Positions 14,201 to 26,700 of a DNA stretch of 64,000 nt are shown here, in pieces (within the stretch, counting starts at the first letter, position 1; each line of letters starts with the position of its first letter). The DNA lies in contig CAIIXF020000005.1 of the NCBI GenBank assembly GCA_903813345.2, positions 310,001-374,000 of the forward strand. The letters run 5' to 3'. The DNA is from Owenia fusiformis (lineage: Eukaryota > Annelida > Polychaeta > Sabellida > Oweniidae). The translations under genes and the position numbers were made by a program. The notes under the pieces are model-generated. The model made no database searches, was not told the origin of the DNA, and saw nothing but the letters and a program-made list of their open reading frames with translations.

Positions 14201-16676
14201 CAGGCTCTGATGAATCATATTTGCATTGAACATTGTAGGATTCACAGTCTGTACATCTCTTGGAGTAGCCACCATAAAGCATAAGTATTATACAGGCTCT
14301 GATGAATCATATTTGCATTGAACATTGTAGGATTCACAGTCTGTACATCTCTTGGAGTAGCCACCATAAATCATAAGTATTATACAGGCTCTGATGAATC
14401 ATATTTGCATTGAACATTGTAGGATTCACAGCCTGTACATCTCTTGGAGTAGCCACCATAAATCATAAGTATTATACAGGCTCTGATAAATCATATTTGC
14501 ATTGAACATTGTAGGATTCACAGTCTGTACATCTCTTGGAGTAGCCACTCTAAAGCATAAGTATTATACAGGCTCTGATGAATCATATTTGCATTGAACA
14601 TTGTAGGATTCACAGTCTGTACATCTCTTGGAGTAGCCACCATAAATCATAAGTATTATACAGGCTCTGATGAATCATATTTGCATTGAACATTGTAGGA
14701 TTCACAGCCTGTACATCTCTTGGAGTAGCCACCATAAATCATAAGTATTATACAGGCTCTGATGAATCATATTTGCATTGAACATTGTAGGATTCACAGC
14801 CTGTACATCTCTTGGAGTAGCCACCCTAAAGCATAAGTATTATACAGGCTCTGATAAATCATATTTGCATTGAACATTGTAGGATTCACAGTCTGTACAT
14901 CTCTTGGAGTAGCCACCATAAATCATAAGTATTATACAGGCTCTGATAAATCATATTTGCATTGAACATTGTAGGATTCACAGCCTGTACATCTCTTGGA
15001 GTAGCCACTCTAAAGCATAAGTATTATACAGGCTCTGATGAATCATATTTGCATTGAACATTGTAGGATTCACAGTCTGTACATCTCTTGGAGTAGCCAC
15101 TCTAAAGCATAAGTATTATACAGGCTCTGATAAATCATATTTGCATTGAACATTGTAGGATTCACAGCCTGCACATCTCTTGGAGTAGCCACCCTAACGC
15201 ATAAGTATTATACAGGCTCTGATAAATCATATTTGCATTGAACATTGTAGGATTCACAGCCTGTACATCTCTTGGAGTAGCCACCCTAACGCATAAGTAT
15301 TATACAGGCTCTGATAAATCATATTTGCATTGAAAATTGTAGGATTCACAGTCTGTACATCTCTTGGAGTAGCCACCATAAATCATAAGTATTATACAGG
15401 CTCTGATAAATCATATTTGCATTGAACATTGTAGGATTCACAGTCTGTACATCTCTTGGAGTAGCCACCATAAATCATAAGTATTATACAGGCTCTGATA
15501 AATCATATTTGCATTGAACATTGTAGGATTCACAGTCTGTACATCTCTTGGAGTAGCCACCCTAAAGCATAAGTATTATACAGGCTCTGATGAATCATAT
15601 TTGCATTGAACATTGTAGGATTCACAGCCTGCACATCTCTTGGAGTAGCAACCCTAAAGCATAAGTATTATACAGGCTCTGATAAATCATATTTGCATCG
15701 AACATTGTAGGATTCAGAATTTAGATTCATGTTTTCATTATTCTTTACTTGACTAAGACCTGTAACACATAACGACCAAAATCAACTGATTAATGTTTTC
15801 ATTATTCCTTGCTTGACACAAGACCTTTAACATATAACAACAACCAAAATCAACTGATTAATGTTTCCATTATTCCTCGCTTGACAAAAGACCTTTATAC
15901 ATTAACAACCAATATCAACTGAATCACGTTTTCATTATTCCCTCTTGACACAAGACCTTTAACATATAACAACCAAAATCAATATATACATCTGCATCAG
16001 TATATTAAAGCAAATGAAGGATAAGACAACTATGAATGGTAGAAAGTCCCAGGTTGGAATAAATAATACAAATAAAGGACTTTTACAGATTGAACATCTT
16101 CTTTCTTCATTGTTCTGGAGAAGTTGTGACAGCACTATCTAAAATTGTCATAACTTTTATATCATGCCCATTAAATTCCCATCTGTTTGTATGTTACACA
16201 GGGTTCACCTTTGTTTTCCTTCTTCAGGCAATTTAAAAAATCACTTTTTGCTTTAAATACATGTATGACATGTTCAAAGAATATTTGCTGCAATTTTCAG
16301 AAATCGGCCGAACGGGTTTCCCATATTTCTCTCCTCATAATCTTCATAGTTTGACTTTTTTCCAACTTTTCTCCGAATCTTTATTAACCATTTAAGTATT
16401 TGTAATGATAATATTGCATAAACACATCAAATAAAAGAAAAATTGTCAGGAAGAGTTTTCAATTTTGTACAATTCCCTGTGAAAACCTATCAAGTTCCAC
16501 TTGACTTTAAATCCACAAATATTTATATGTACATATATATATATAAACATGTACATTACATTTACCTTTCCTTCCAATTCTGTTGGAAATTTTGTGAGAA
16601 ATTTCACTGTAGTTCCTTCAGAAAAGTCTCTTGAGATGAATATTTTGGTACAGTTTGGAGGAGGTATCCTCCCCAT
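2083..16676 (-). CDS. GOLGA7: GOLGA7/GCP16 (Erf4-family palmitoyltransferase partner), whole gene span
   Basis: Three coding exons (16566-16676, 2452-2604, 2083-2205) join in phase 0 to give 128 residues; vertebrate GOLGA7 has 137. The family binds DHHC9-type palmitoyltransferases at the Golgi and is itself palmitoylated. Recognised landmarks in order are MGRIPPPNCTKIFISRDF, which places KIFI at the same distance from Met as KVFI in the vertebrate protein, KFPTELEGK, NRLNELYTEAE, SCFACLSAY, MDTHYEKVLKK and DPIERGLR. The cysteine pair of the SCFACLSAY segment matches the palmitoylated pair of the mammalian protein. Introns start with GTAAAT and GTAAGT. Intron 1 is about 14 kb, nearly all minisatellite. 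The last residues (CVSLLLN) do not resemble the conserved C-terminus, so an extra 3' exon cannot be excluded. Confidence 0.9.
2452..2604 (-). CDS. GOLGA7: GOLGA7 coding exon 2
   Basis: The exon is 153 bp (51 codons), phase 0 at both ends, with acceptor TATTTTAG before IDKKDFDATM and donor GTAAGT after THYEK. It holds the NRLNELYTEAE helix and the cysteine-rich SCFACLSAY segment, which contains the two candidate palmitoylation cysteines. Confidence 0.92.
2633..15716. repeat. 13-kb minisatellite, 92-bp unit, 142 periods, in GOLGA7 intron 1
   Basis: The landmark TTGTAGGATTCA occurs first at 2641 and last at 15705, a distance of 13,064 bp, exactly 142 x 92, so there is no net insertion or deletion. 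Units differ only by substitutions at a few fixed places: CATAAATC, CCTAAAGC, TCTAAAGC or CCTAACGC; GTCTGT, GCCTGT or GCCTGC; GATAAATC or GATGAATC; GGAG or GAAG. Every unit examined retains ATTTGCAT. Higher-order structure is present: the marker AGCCAGCATAAAG recurs at 7735, 8103 and 8471 (4 units), and a block at about 9930-11325 recurs at about 11862-13257 (offset 1,932 bp = 21 units). Confidence 0.97.
16566..16676 (-). CDS. GOLGA7: GOLGA7 coding exon 1
   Basis: It encodes residues 1-37, MGRIPPPNC...FPTELEGK, and ends at a GTAAATG donor. The start ATG is 16674-16676, chosen because it gives exactly the family N-terminal length. The frame is also open upstream to an in-frame ATG at 16709, but TTTATTTCAG just before 16694 looks like a splice acceptor. 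Bases 16677-16694 are therefore read as 5' UTR, with a noncoding exon further upstream. Confidence 0.88.
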
Positions 16677-16694
16677 GTCATCTATGTTGTTCCC

Positions 16695-17574
16695 CTGAAA
16701 TAAAGTCATACATGCTGATGATTATATCAATTCATGACAAAACATTAAAATATTAAGGTGAAGCTTAAGTTCCAAGATGGCTGAAACCAGGATAAATGTA
16801 CAGTAAAACCTGTCTAATCCAAACGCCATTGGGACTGGCTAAAAGCGTTCAGATTAGGAGGTGTTCACATTGCAACACGAGGGGAAAGTCTACCCGCTTA
16901 TATACAACCTACCGCTGAGTAGGACATGCTAATATCGCCAATCTAATGTTTGGTAAACTACATCTCATAGGAAAATGGACAATAAAGGTAATATTGGGCC
17001 ACTATCAATTCCCTTAGATGGTTAGAATCGTTACTAAGATGTTCTAGCGGAATTGGCCTAGAATTATAGTTGAAATATATTTTTATGTCCAAATTAAGAG
17101 ATAAGTAAAACGTTTAATGGTTTTCGGTTTCTTTTCTCATTCATATTCGCTTTAATTGATAACCAGCCATACATAAGACATACCTGGGTCAGTAAATGTA
17201 TGTCATGTGCATAATATATTAAGTGTCAAACTTTTAGGTCAAAATAGCACTTCTGAACAGCTAAATCTTCACATAAACTTTGTGTTAAAAGAGCTGATGT
17301 TATTGATGTGATCGATGAGTAATATTTTAAAGATCCGAAATCACTTGAGTAAAATTTGTTGAGATCCGATGATATCGTCGAATTCATGACGTGCTGCTGA
17401 TGAAATAGTGTTAGGGTTACTTTTGGGAGTTTTCGAACCTTGATTTAATTGCCTTTATTAGAAGGGTTACTCGTTATTAATACTATTTTAACATTTTGAC
17501 CCAGACCACCCTATGCAGACAGAGCCTGTGGGAAATATTGGGTGCGGCGCAAATGAGCGGAGGGTGCGGAGCTA
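16695..17574. other. Upstream flank of GOLGA7
   Basis: No coding exon is recognised. The stretch should contain or approach the GOLGA7 promoter and a 5' noncoding exon. Apart from the transposon end at 16799-16880, nothing else is identifiable. Confidence 0.4.
16799..16880. mobile_element. End of a mariner/pogo-like MITE (fragment)
   Basis: TA followed by CAGTAAAACCTGTCTAATCC matches, in inverted orientation, the right end of the complete element at 29583-30053 and continues to match for about 80 bp through GATTAGGAGGTGTTCACAT. The second terminus was not found, so it is a partial or diverged copy. Confidence 0.75.
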
Positions 17575-20500
17575 ACGGTCATTTTTGAATTTAAAATTGG
17601 GATATTTCTGAAACTAAGCCGTTTTGGGACTTCAAATATACCAAGATATGTGTATTTGACACCAAATATCAATAAAATTGTGAAAATAGTAGTGCAATTC
17701 ATTTTATAGCGACGCAGTATGCCTTAAACATTTCCCAGACCTATATATTTTGAGACTATCCTTTTAATACTGCGTCCCCAGCATTCATAAAAAATGGTGT
17801 TCAAGATACACTACCCATGCAAACTATTTTTGCATCTTGGAAGCCAGGCAGTATCTGTGTGATTTTATAAAAATTCGGAAATGTTCTTCAGATATGAGCC
17901 CCTCTAAATATTGGGTGTGGAGCTACGTTTATGGAGCTGCTCCGCACCCAATATTTAGAGGGGGCTCATATCTGAAAAAATTTCCGAATTTTTATAAAAT
18001 CACACAGATACTGCCTGGCTTCCAAGATGCAAAAATAATTTGTATAGATAGTGCACCTTGAACACCATTTTTTATGAATGCTGGGGACTCAGTATTAAGG
18101 TGGGACCTGGTCCGTCAGCCAAAAAAAATCCTCGATAGATTTTCCTGAAAATCGCACAGTGTATGTAAACAAGTGGTGTACATATGCTGTAGAAATTTTA
18201 AACAGAAAAAAATAAGTTTAGATACAGTAAGCAAGGTTCAAAGATCGTATTTTTGAGGAGCCTATACTGATTAAATTGTCAAATTTAACATGTAATCCTA
18301 TGGGAAAACCATACACTTACTTTACCCTCGGGAGATCTCAATCTACAGAAAAACGGCTCGATAGATTTTTTTTAAATTTCAACATTTCTTTATTTAGAAT
18401 ATGATTATGCTTATGTCAGTTTTTTGTAAAAAGATTACAAAAATTGTAGTCAGGGTATTCAGTCAAAGTACCTTGTATTTTGAGAAAATATCAGCATCCA
18501 ATTCCATCCGTTGGCGGAGAGAACAATTGAATTACGTCATAAATTTCTCACATGAATGATCCGACAAAGATAAAGACGATTCCCAGGACAATGGGGTTTA
18601 GCCTTGCTAAATCAAATGTAGTTAGTTGATTTTGAATATAAGTCAAACGGTATGAATTACTACCACTAAAGTTAAGCGTCCCACAGTCTTTGAGAATCAA
18701 GGACGTCGTATAGGCCGAGTACAAAGACCGTAAATAACATGCTAAATCAACGGCGGCCGATCGCAAATTAACTAACTATTGATTAAATCACGGTCCGTGA
18801 TTAAATTATCGCCTCATCTACCTGCTATTTTAAGTATTGATGTAAGTAAAAGGAAACTTTTGTTTTTTTTCATGTGCCGAGATTTAATTACGTATATTAT
18901 ACGTTGTGTCAAATCATATCATTGAATCATATCGTATTTTTTATCTTCAGGTAAGTATTGCCCATTATTATGGACCTTCTTTATTTTGATTTTTCATGAT
19001 GTGCAAACAGAAGCTCCGCCGATCGCCGATCGCGCACTTTGGCAATTCACTAAGTAAAGGTGATCATCAAACGTTTGTAATCACCGGTTAATATTTAAAT
19101 CAGAAAGCCTTATTTGTCGAATAAACTGTGCACGTCTGACTTGATTTAGTTAAAATACATTACGATAAGACTCGAGCACTATTGATGTATGTACAAATTA
19201 ATAAACGTCGGTACGTTGTTCTCGCTTGTTGATGTGTAATATCGTTTTGTCAACTCACGTTTCATCAGCAAGAAGTCGGCACTCGCGTACAACAAAAAGT
19301 CAAGCATATCATTTGTGGTATGATCGTCATTATTGAATGACAAAATAAATAGCGCGATCGGGATGTCTGCGGCAACAAGTACGATGGTTGAGTTCACTGA
19401 ATGAGTACACAAGGTACAATGAAGTGTGTACAAAACATAAAATATCCCATGGAAAACCATATATTACTTTACTCTTCAGCCCGCTTCTCTAAAGAGAGCT
19501 TCGTCTAGTTTATAACTAGACTCTGAGTACAGGGAAACAGAAAACGGCTTGATAGTTATTTTAACTTCAACATTTATACGCCATGATGATGCCAGCTTAT
19601 CTCAGAGTTTTGTAAAAATGAAAATAAAAATCGTAGTCTCAATATCTTGTTTTAAAGTACCTTATACATGTATTGTAAGCTATATTGCATTTCTTTTATT
19701 TCCTTCAATATTGGTGATAAGAAATATTTTGCAAAACAAAATTACCATATGGGCGTTAACATCAATTTACATTGATGAATTCTTCTTTTTCAACAACTCT
19801 TCTAATTTGATAGAACATCTTTTCATAAACTTTTCCTAAATATTTTGATTCTAGAAAAGTACAGTGGATACGAATACGATGAGGTGGATTGCCGTGCGCG
19901 AATGTTTCATGTTTGGTACCTTTACTATAGCCAGACATGATTCTCCACTCTCGTCATTACCAGTTTTTCAGTCGGAATAATGCAGTCGAGCGGACCGAGA
20001 CATTCTGTTTATATAGCGTTATACGCGCGGCCTTGACAGAACTAACCTACTAACCTAGATATGCGACCTACTAACCCAGAGTGAACTAGCTAATTTGCAT
20101 AAAGTTTTTGCAGTCTGAATCCACTATTCTCAGTCTAAACTGCCTGTTTAAGAAATTGCATTTATCTGTTTATGGCCCCGCTGTTTATTGACTGATTTCT
20201 AAATAAATAATACCATGGTTTAGATAGGAACGATGTCTTCCATGTGGTGCCATTTTTGTGGTGATGAACTGCGAGGAAAACGGAGGAAATCGAGGATAAA
20301 GCCGATTGCTTGAATTCCAAGTTTCACTTAAGAAATGCTGCTTTCTGATTGGTCGGATTTCTTGCAGTCCGAATCCACTTTTAGGTTTTCAAACTCGACG
20401 CCAGTTTTAGAAATGGCACATACTCGATCTTTTTCTTCTCTATTTCTCTGTCGATTTCTAAAGAATAATGTCATCGTGAAGCTGACCAAACACGTTTCTC

Positions 20501-21890
20501 GATGGTAGCACTTTTAAAGCGATCCACTAGTGATAGATAGGTGAAATTCGAGCGTGGAGACGTTTCTCGAGAATCAAAGAGTATGCGCTTATAGGACATA
20601 CTGATAAATCAGGCATTCTGATTGTTCGGCTTTTTTGCAGTCTCAAACGGCACTCTATTGTGAAGGACTCACAGACGCAACTTGCCAGTATGTTTTTCAT
20701 TTTAATAATAATTCTAAGTACATACCTTCATAACGCCTTCATTAGCGACGATCAGTCGCCGTAAACCTATACAGCATGTCTCAACCCCGGGGACTCAACT
20801 GGCGACATATAACACGCCTGGGGACACGCCCCTTCGCACTCATTATTGCACTCTTCCCGACATTGGGCATTGATTGTGTTGCCAATGGGCCAGTTGCACT
20901 CGGTTTTAAAAATTCTCGGATGTTAAGATATCTCTTATCAAACATTTTAGCATGACGAATTAACAATTCATATATAAAAAATGTAAAAAAGGCAAAGAAA
21001 ATATAACTAGACGAAGCTCATACGAAAGCGAAAGTGATAACAACTAGGACGAAAGTCGTGCCAATAAAAAGGATAATCTAAAACGTTTTACAGATAAGAG
21101 AATATAGAATTTTACGAAGTAATAAAACGAACAAAAGTCATTTTTGAATTTATTAAACATAAATACAGAGTAATACGTATTTACAAATATAAATAGTGCG
21201 ACGAGAAACATTTAATTATATTTTGAGCAACATTAGATGTGACGTGTCGGTAACCATGTACACAGTGATCAGGACTCAACTAGTAATCACATCATATTTT
21301 TCATATGCTGTTAATATAGAACAAACAAACTATGTGCTTTAGATTAATTAGTTTTACTATGTTTTGAAAGAATTATAACAATATGACTTAGAAAAATTCA
21401 ATCATTCATCGCCATATACTTCAGGATGCTGCACGTAAATTTGAGCGCCATTGTTTTCCCATGTCATAGAAACCATGACGGTACCAGCGCTCAAATATTT
21501 CAAATGCAATACGCTAAATTTCCCAACTGTAAATGCCCGAAGATGCAAATATTTCTTCGTACATGAATATTCAAATACATTTGTATTATTATTACATCAT
21601 AATTATTCGTATGTATGGGTGTCTTTGAGCTTGAAAAACTACATTAATAATTAAGCAATAGTATCGTGCTGGGTATGCTGACGGACCGGGTCCCACCTTA
21701 AAAGGATAATTTCAAAATATATAGGTCTGGGAAAGGTTTAAGGCACACTGCGTCGCTATAGAATGAATTGCGCTACTATTTTCACAATTGTATTGATATT
21801 TGGTGTCAAGTACACATATCTTGGTATATTTGAAGTCCCAAAACGGCTTAGTTTCAGAAATATCCCAAATTTAAATTCAAAAATAACCGC
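17575..21890. mobile_element. 4.3-kb noncoding element with about 210-bp terminal inverted repeats
   Basis: The left arm (17575-17763 plus 18099-18121) and the right arm (21671-21890, reverse complement) match over their full length. Shared segments include AACTAAGCCGTTTTGGGACT, CCCAGACCTATATATTTTGA and the innermost AAGGTGGGACC[T/C]GGTCCGTC. The 3.5-kb interior has no convincing ORF but contains diverged internal duplications, for example AAAACGGCT[C/T]GATAG at about 18351 and 19542, and TGCAGTC[T/C]GAATCCACT at about 20109 and 20364. No target-site duplication was found. It is probably a non-autonomous DNA transposon; the class is undetermined. Confidence 0.75.
17768..18094. mobile_element. 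Fold-back MITE with TTAA target duplication (piggyBac-like)
   Basis: A 327-bp near-perfect palindrome begins TACTG[C]GTCCCCAGC and ends GCTGGGGAC[T]CAGTA, flanked on both sides by TTAA (17764-17767 and 18095-18098). The right arm of the surrounding element reads CCTTTTAAGGTGGG (reverse complement, about 21696-21709) without the insert, which is the empty site. The arms fold over about 150 bp. TTAA duplications are typical of piggyBac-type elements. Confidence 0.9.
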
Positions 21891-22150
21891 GGAATTGCAT
21901 TTAAATCAATTATAATCCATATTTATGGATAAAAATGAATATGTTTCACGTTCCTAATCTCTACTGGTCAATCTTTTTTCATTTTAGTAGCCATTCTACT
22001 GATATCTGATCTTATTCAAATTTGATATATTTGCAGCTATTCATGTAAATCAAGATCAGATCGCAAATTTTAGGTTGGCTTTGTTATATGGATGTTTCTT
22101 TAATAGATACAGAGAAACCAACATAATTGTGGTGATTTGAATAGAAGCAC
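21891..22150. other. Noncoding spacer
   Basis: AT-rich sequence with no recognisable feature. Confidence 0.4.
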
Positions 22151-22507
22151 GTATTTCATACTTGAGTGGGTTTGGGGTAGATATCACCCAGGAATATATA
22201 TCATATCTGAGGAGCGGGCAGGATATATTGTATATGTCCCGCTCTAGGCCAAATGCGGGCAGATATCCATCCCGCTCCCGGGAATTTTTTCAAAAGTTTA
22301 AAAAAGTTAAAAAATTTTAGAAATTTAAATTTCAGAAGTTTAAAATGTTTCAAAAAGTTTAAATGTTACAATTCTATTGTATTGAACTGAAGGAATATTA
22401 AGAAAATGTTAAATATAAATTGTGCTTTTACAGTATAGGCCTATCTTGTCATTTGAAAAAGGTGGTAAAGGTTATATCTACCCCAAACCCACTCAAGTAT
22501 GAGATAC
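22151..22507. mobile_element. MITE with about 40-bp terminal inverted repeats
   Basis: The left end starts GTATTTCATACTTGAGTGGG and continues TTTGGGGTAGATAT. The reverse complement of 22469-22507 matches with few changes. The interior has short repeated words such as GCGGGCAG[G/A]TAT and TCCCGCTC but no ORF. Confidence 0.8.
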
Positions 22508-24996
22508 ACCAGTTATGTACGGTCGGTTTTGGATACAGTGTTTATCCAAAACCTCCCAGTACATAACCCTTATATATCATATGACACTTTCACAGTCATA
22601 ATGCAATGATCATTATGATGTAACACTCGCAGGTGAGATTTATGCAATCAATTTATAATCAATAAGCAGAATGTCCATTGTAATTCATAATTTGAAACAC
22701 CAGGTTAATTAGAAGACCCAGTGTTTACTACATATATAATCTAAGTAATATTTCTTTTATAGTACGTATACTTAGGTAAATATCAATGATATATTAAATC
22801 CCAGGGAAGTATTTCATTCCAAAATTGTGGAGAAAATGCCGTTCAATCTTGTGAATTTCCTGTCAATGTTACGAACCAATGAAGTCACCACCGAACTTGC
22901 ATTCTTGGAAAGTCTAAATCGATCGATGGAACGCTTTTTATTGCATGTCACTTGACGGACATGACGGCAATTGCCGTTATTATCTATTGACATGTGCACT
23001 TATGCTTCATAATTTCACGTCAAGTGTCGTGCAACATGGCCATTACCCTACTTCACGTTAAACGGGGTTATCGTCTCCACTGATGGTCATTGTGACCATT
23101 TCCATTGTGTTCCCGGTCATGTAAATGATATGTGGAACTAGTCAAACTGACTGGAGGTCCAAACAGAACTCTGTTATCTTGGTTCAAAAAATTTCCAAAA
23201 TCCAGCATGGTTTTGTCATTTTTTTCCATGGCACCTTAAGTCTCTAGTTCGAAAGACAATCGTATCAGCTTGAACAAAAGTTGAGTTTTGACGAAAAATT
23301 TTAACATGCGCAGAAGTCGCATTTTTGTCGTAACATATTGACTGTACTTTTGCAATATAGTCATTTGATTGCTTATTTTTCAAATTCTTTTATTTAAACC
23401 TGGAAACAGGTCGATGGTAGCTCCCGTGTTGTCTGGAAACTTTGAAAGAAAATTTGGAAAAATAGAAAGGGTCAAATATCAGAATTTCCTGAAGTTCCCA
23501 TTGAACTCTTACCAGATATACTAAAAGAAGACAATGTAATGATACTTTCCTGAAAAAAGCAAGGAAATACACACATGCCTTCATACTTAATTTTGTACCA
23601 GAAAATAATATGTGCAGGTACATAGATCCCGGCCAGATTCTTTTGTAGTAGGATCAGTAGCTCAATAAATATTCCTCAAGATGAGACACCTCAGAAAATT
23701 TCAAATTTCAAAATAACGATTATGGAGCCATTTCTGAAAAATACGAGACAAATCATACCTCGTTCAAAGCATCTTGTTATTCTTTAACTTTTTTATCACC
23801 AATGACCGTTATTCAAGCAATGCTGTGTTGATAAGAGGCCAAAACAGTGATATTTTATCGCCGGACTCTTGTCTGTCCAAATCTGAATGGTGCTCCCGTG
23901 GTTCCAGAAATGTGACGTCATCAGTACAATGATAGGACACACAAGAGTCCGGATCTCGTGAAAATTATTCGCCGTATTAAAAGACAAATAACTGCATCCA
24001 TAGATTATTTACTCGAACCAAACAAGTAGAAATAGAAAGATGAAGATCTCAGCTATAAAATAAGTGCAAAATCTGTCATGGGGAAGCAGGTACCATTTTG
24101 TATAGATCTAAGGAACATTTTTAAAGGTGGTCATATTTTTTTGAAATTTTCCAATTTAGTGTCGTATCTTGTGAATTATTCTTTGAGACTATGAGATCCT
24201 ACTACAAAACGATCTGGCCAATATCTGTGTGCAGGTATAGCAAATTTTTTACCAAAATGTTACTTTCCAGCTGAACCTAGGCTAAATGTCGAACTCGAAG
24301 ATCTAAAAAATATCTGAAAATCAAATCTCACCATGCCTTACAGTCTCTACTGGAATAACTTATATAATACCGTCTAATCATTGGAAATGCAGCAGATTTA
24401 AAATTTAATATTCGTATTGTACTTCAAACAGCAAAGTATGGAGAGAAATCATCTAAAAAAATCCAAAAATATTTATTTACCTGATTCGCCATTTTAGATT
24501 CACTATCCGGGTACTTTAAAAAGTCCCCAAAGTCATTTTGAAAACTGTAAATTATTTTACCGCTTTGATTATTCACCCGATAACTTCATAAGACTTCATT
24601 CAATATCGATTTTTTGAATTAATTTGATTTAATTTCATGGCTTTGTTTTACATATCACGGTCAGTGATTGTTCTACTAAATTTGAAACGTTGCCCTGTAA
24701 ATCAAAATGATGCATAGTCACGTGGTACAATTTCAATATGGTGGACGATTTGATTTAATTTTTACAAGAAAATCCATTGATTTGTCGTAATTATGTCTAC
24801 TAGGCGTTTCAAAAGACCTTCGTCTGCCAGAAGAAATATTCGACAAGAATCCTTTACACCATTTGTCAGGTAATAAAGAGTGAAAACTCATTACGTTTGC
24901 AAATATTCGATGCTCATCAGCTTGGAGGAAGAATGTCACTCCACTTCGCAAATAATCTAATTTGCAAATTATAAACCCGGAAGATTTTTTGAGACC
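22508..24996. other. Intergenic stretch, no gene recognised
   Basis: The open frames here are short and show no family resemblance. A small inverted repeat (CGGACTCTTGT near 23862 and ACAAGAGTCCG near 23941) spans about 90 bp. Otherwise I see nothing that can be supported. Confidence 0.45.
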
Positions 24997-25112
24997 CTAT
25001 CTGTTGCAAGACTTACGCCTGCCACAACCGTCACCATGTTATTCAGTGTTTTTTAAGTATCGCAAGGATCCTGCCATGAACGTGGTAGTGTTATCGTGAA
25101 AGCCTGGTATAA

Positions 25113-26031
25113 GGGTTTACGTAAAACACCGACCGCCGACCACCGACCAGTCACTCTCCACAGTTGGGTACATGTGGTAGGCTCACGGTCTTTTACATAA
25201 AGATGAAAAAATGCAAAATTAGAAGTAAAACTAAAACTGGGAATCCAATGACTATAGTACCTTTACTAGGTCGTGATTTAAAAACGTATAATTATCATTT
25301 CAAATGAAAACGTTACATCGTCGTAGTGTGTAATGTCATATTTTTAAGTGATGTTTCAGTTGTTAGAAGACCAATTTCATCCTGGTTAGTCACTTTGGAA
25401 AAAAACGCACGTAACATTGCATTAAGTTCATTCTTCATTCATATGAAACGCAATAACAAAAACACACAAACTTAACATCGTCGATGTTGACGTCGTAACG
25501 TTATGTTTGATTTCTCAGTTGTAAACGTCAACTGGTAAAAACTGCATTTGATATGACAAAAAAAGCTTTCTAATGGTGTACTGAAATGGTAAGTCACTTT
25601 TAATCCCGATAAGAGAACGCATGTAACATTATATCGTGTTCAGTATTCAGTTGCTATGACGATAACAAATCATTTTTGTTTCGAAATTGTTAAATTTCAG
25701 TAAAAAATTAGGATAGATTCCCGTAGAAACGATAGGTTGGTTAATGATAGGTTAGGACCTAAGGCAGGACAATTAATCGAGAGGAGACGGTCATGACCAA
25801 TTTGTTTGCTTGCCATTCGTTGCAAGGTACAAAATCGGTAAAAAACGTTGCCTAGTCCAACGATTGACATTCAAAACCAAATTATTAATATTCTAAGGCT
25901 ACAAATATGTTCGGTCTTTTACATGATATGGTCGGTCTTTTACACATTTTCTTCAAACCCTGTTTTGAGGCTACCAGTGGAAAACACCGACCGGTCGGTG
26001 GTCGGTGGGGTCGGTCTTTTCCGTAAACCCC
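25113..26031. mobile_element. 919-bp MITE with 8-bp target duplication, inserted in a fold-back arm
   Basis: The ends are inverted repeats: left GGGTTTACGTAAAACACCGA, right (reverse complement) GGGGTTTACGGAAAAGACCG, each followed by GACCACCGACC-type repeats. TGGTATAA lies directly on both sides (25105-25112 and 26032-26039). An 8-bp duplication fits hAT-type transposition, but the termini alone do not prove the family. The opposite arm of the host element lacks this insert. Confidence 0.85.
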
Positions 26032-26445
26032 TGGTATAACCGTGACAATGCTGTATTATATTGCATTGGCAGCTATGACCGTGGTAGTGTTATCGTGTAG
26101 GCCTGGCGCGACGGTCGCCTTTATATGGCATTTATGACTTATGTTTCGCCCGTTGCTATTATTAGTATTTTTATGGATTAACCTTAGTAATTGATCATCA
26201 TAGAAAGTATGTGTTTTCGAATCGAACCTTCTTGAATGATAGTAGAAATACAGTTTCTTTCCAAATTATTTATGAATTAAAAATGAGGTTTTCGTTGTTA
26301 AATTAATATCCATTTTTATGTATCAATAAACATGAGTAGGCTACCATACGCATGTATAGTAGTCTTGATTTACATATTTAAGGTAGTTCAACACTAGGAA
26401 AATTATCATTATGGTGTTCTTATGCTACTTTAAATGTTATTTAAT

Positions 26446-26700
26446 ACAAGCACGGTCATGAGAGGCCTTGCAACTATTGTCACGGTCATATCAGGCTTTA
26501 ACCTTACCACGGTCATGACAGGCTTTAACATTCTCACGGTCATGACAGGCTTTAACATTATCACGGTCATGACAGTCTTTGCAAGCATTTTCACGGTCAT
26601 ATCAGGCTTTAACATTACCACGGTCATGACAGGCCTTGCGATCACTGTCATATGTGGTCATATGGGGCTTTAACATTACCACGGTCATGACAGGCGTTGC
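26446..26700. repeat. Minisatellite of CACGGTCAT units
   Basis: About nine imperfect tandem units of roughly 27-30 bp, with the core CACGGTCATGACAGGCTTTA, make up the centre of the 24997-26828 element. Open frames on both strands here arise from the repetition. Confidence 0.9.

Noticed and set aside
2633-15716. CRISPR-like array
   Set aside because: Units are contiguous 92-bp repeats without unique spacers, and the surrounding genes are spliced eukaryotic genes.
16501-16698. Plus-strand frame of 65 codons over GOLGA7 exon 1
   Set aside because: It is the antisense shadow of the minus-strand GOLGA7 exon, whose protein match is clear.
18548-19839. Small ORFs inside the 4.3-kb inverted-repeat element as a transposase
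   Set aside because: All are under 100 codons, hydrophobic or low in complexity, and no catalytic motif is visible.
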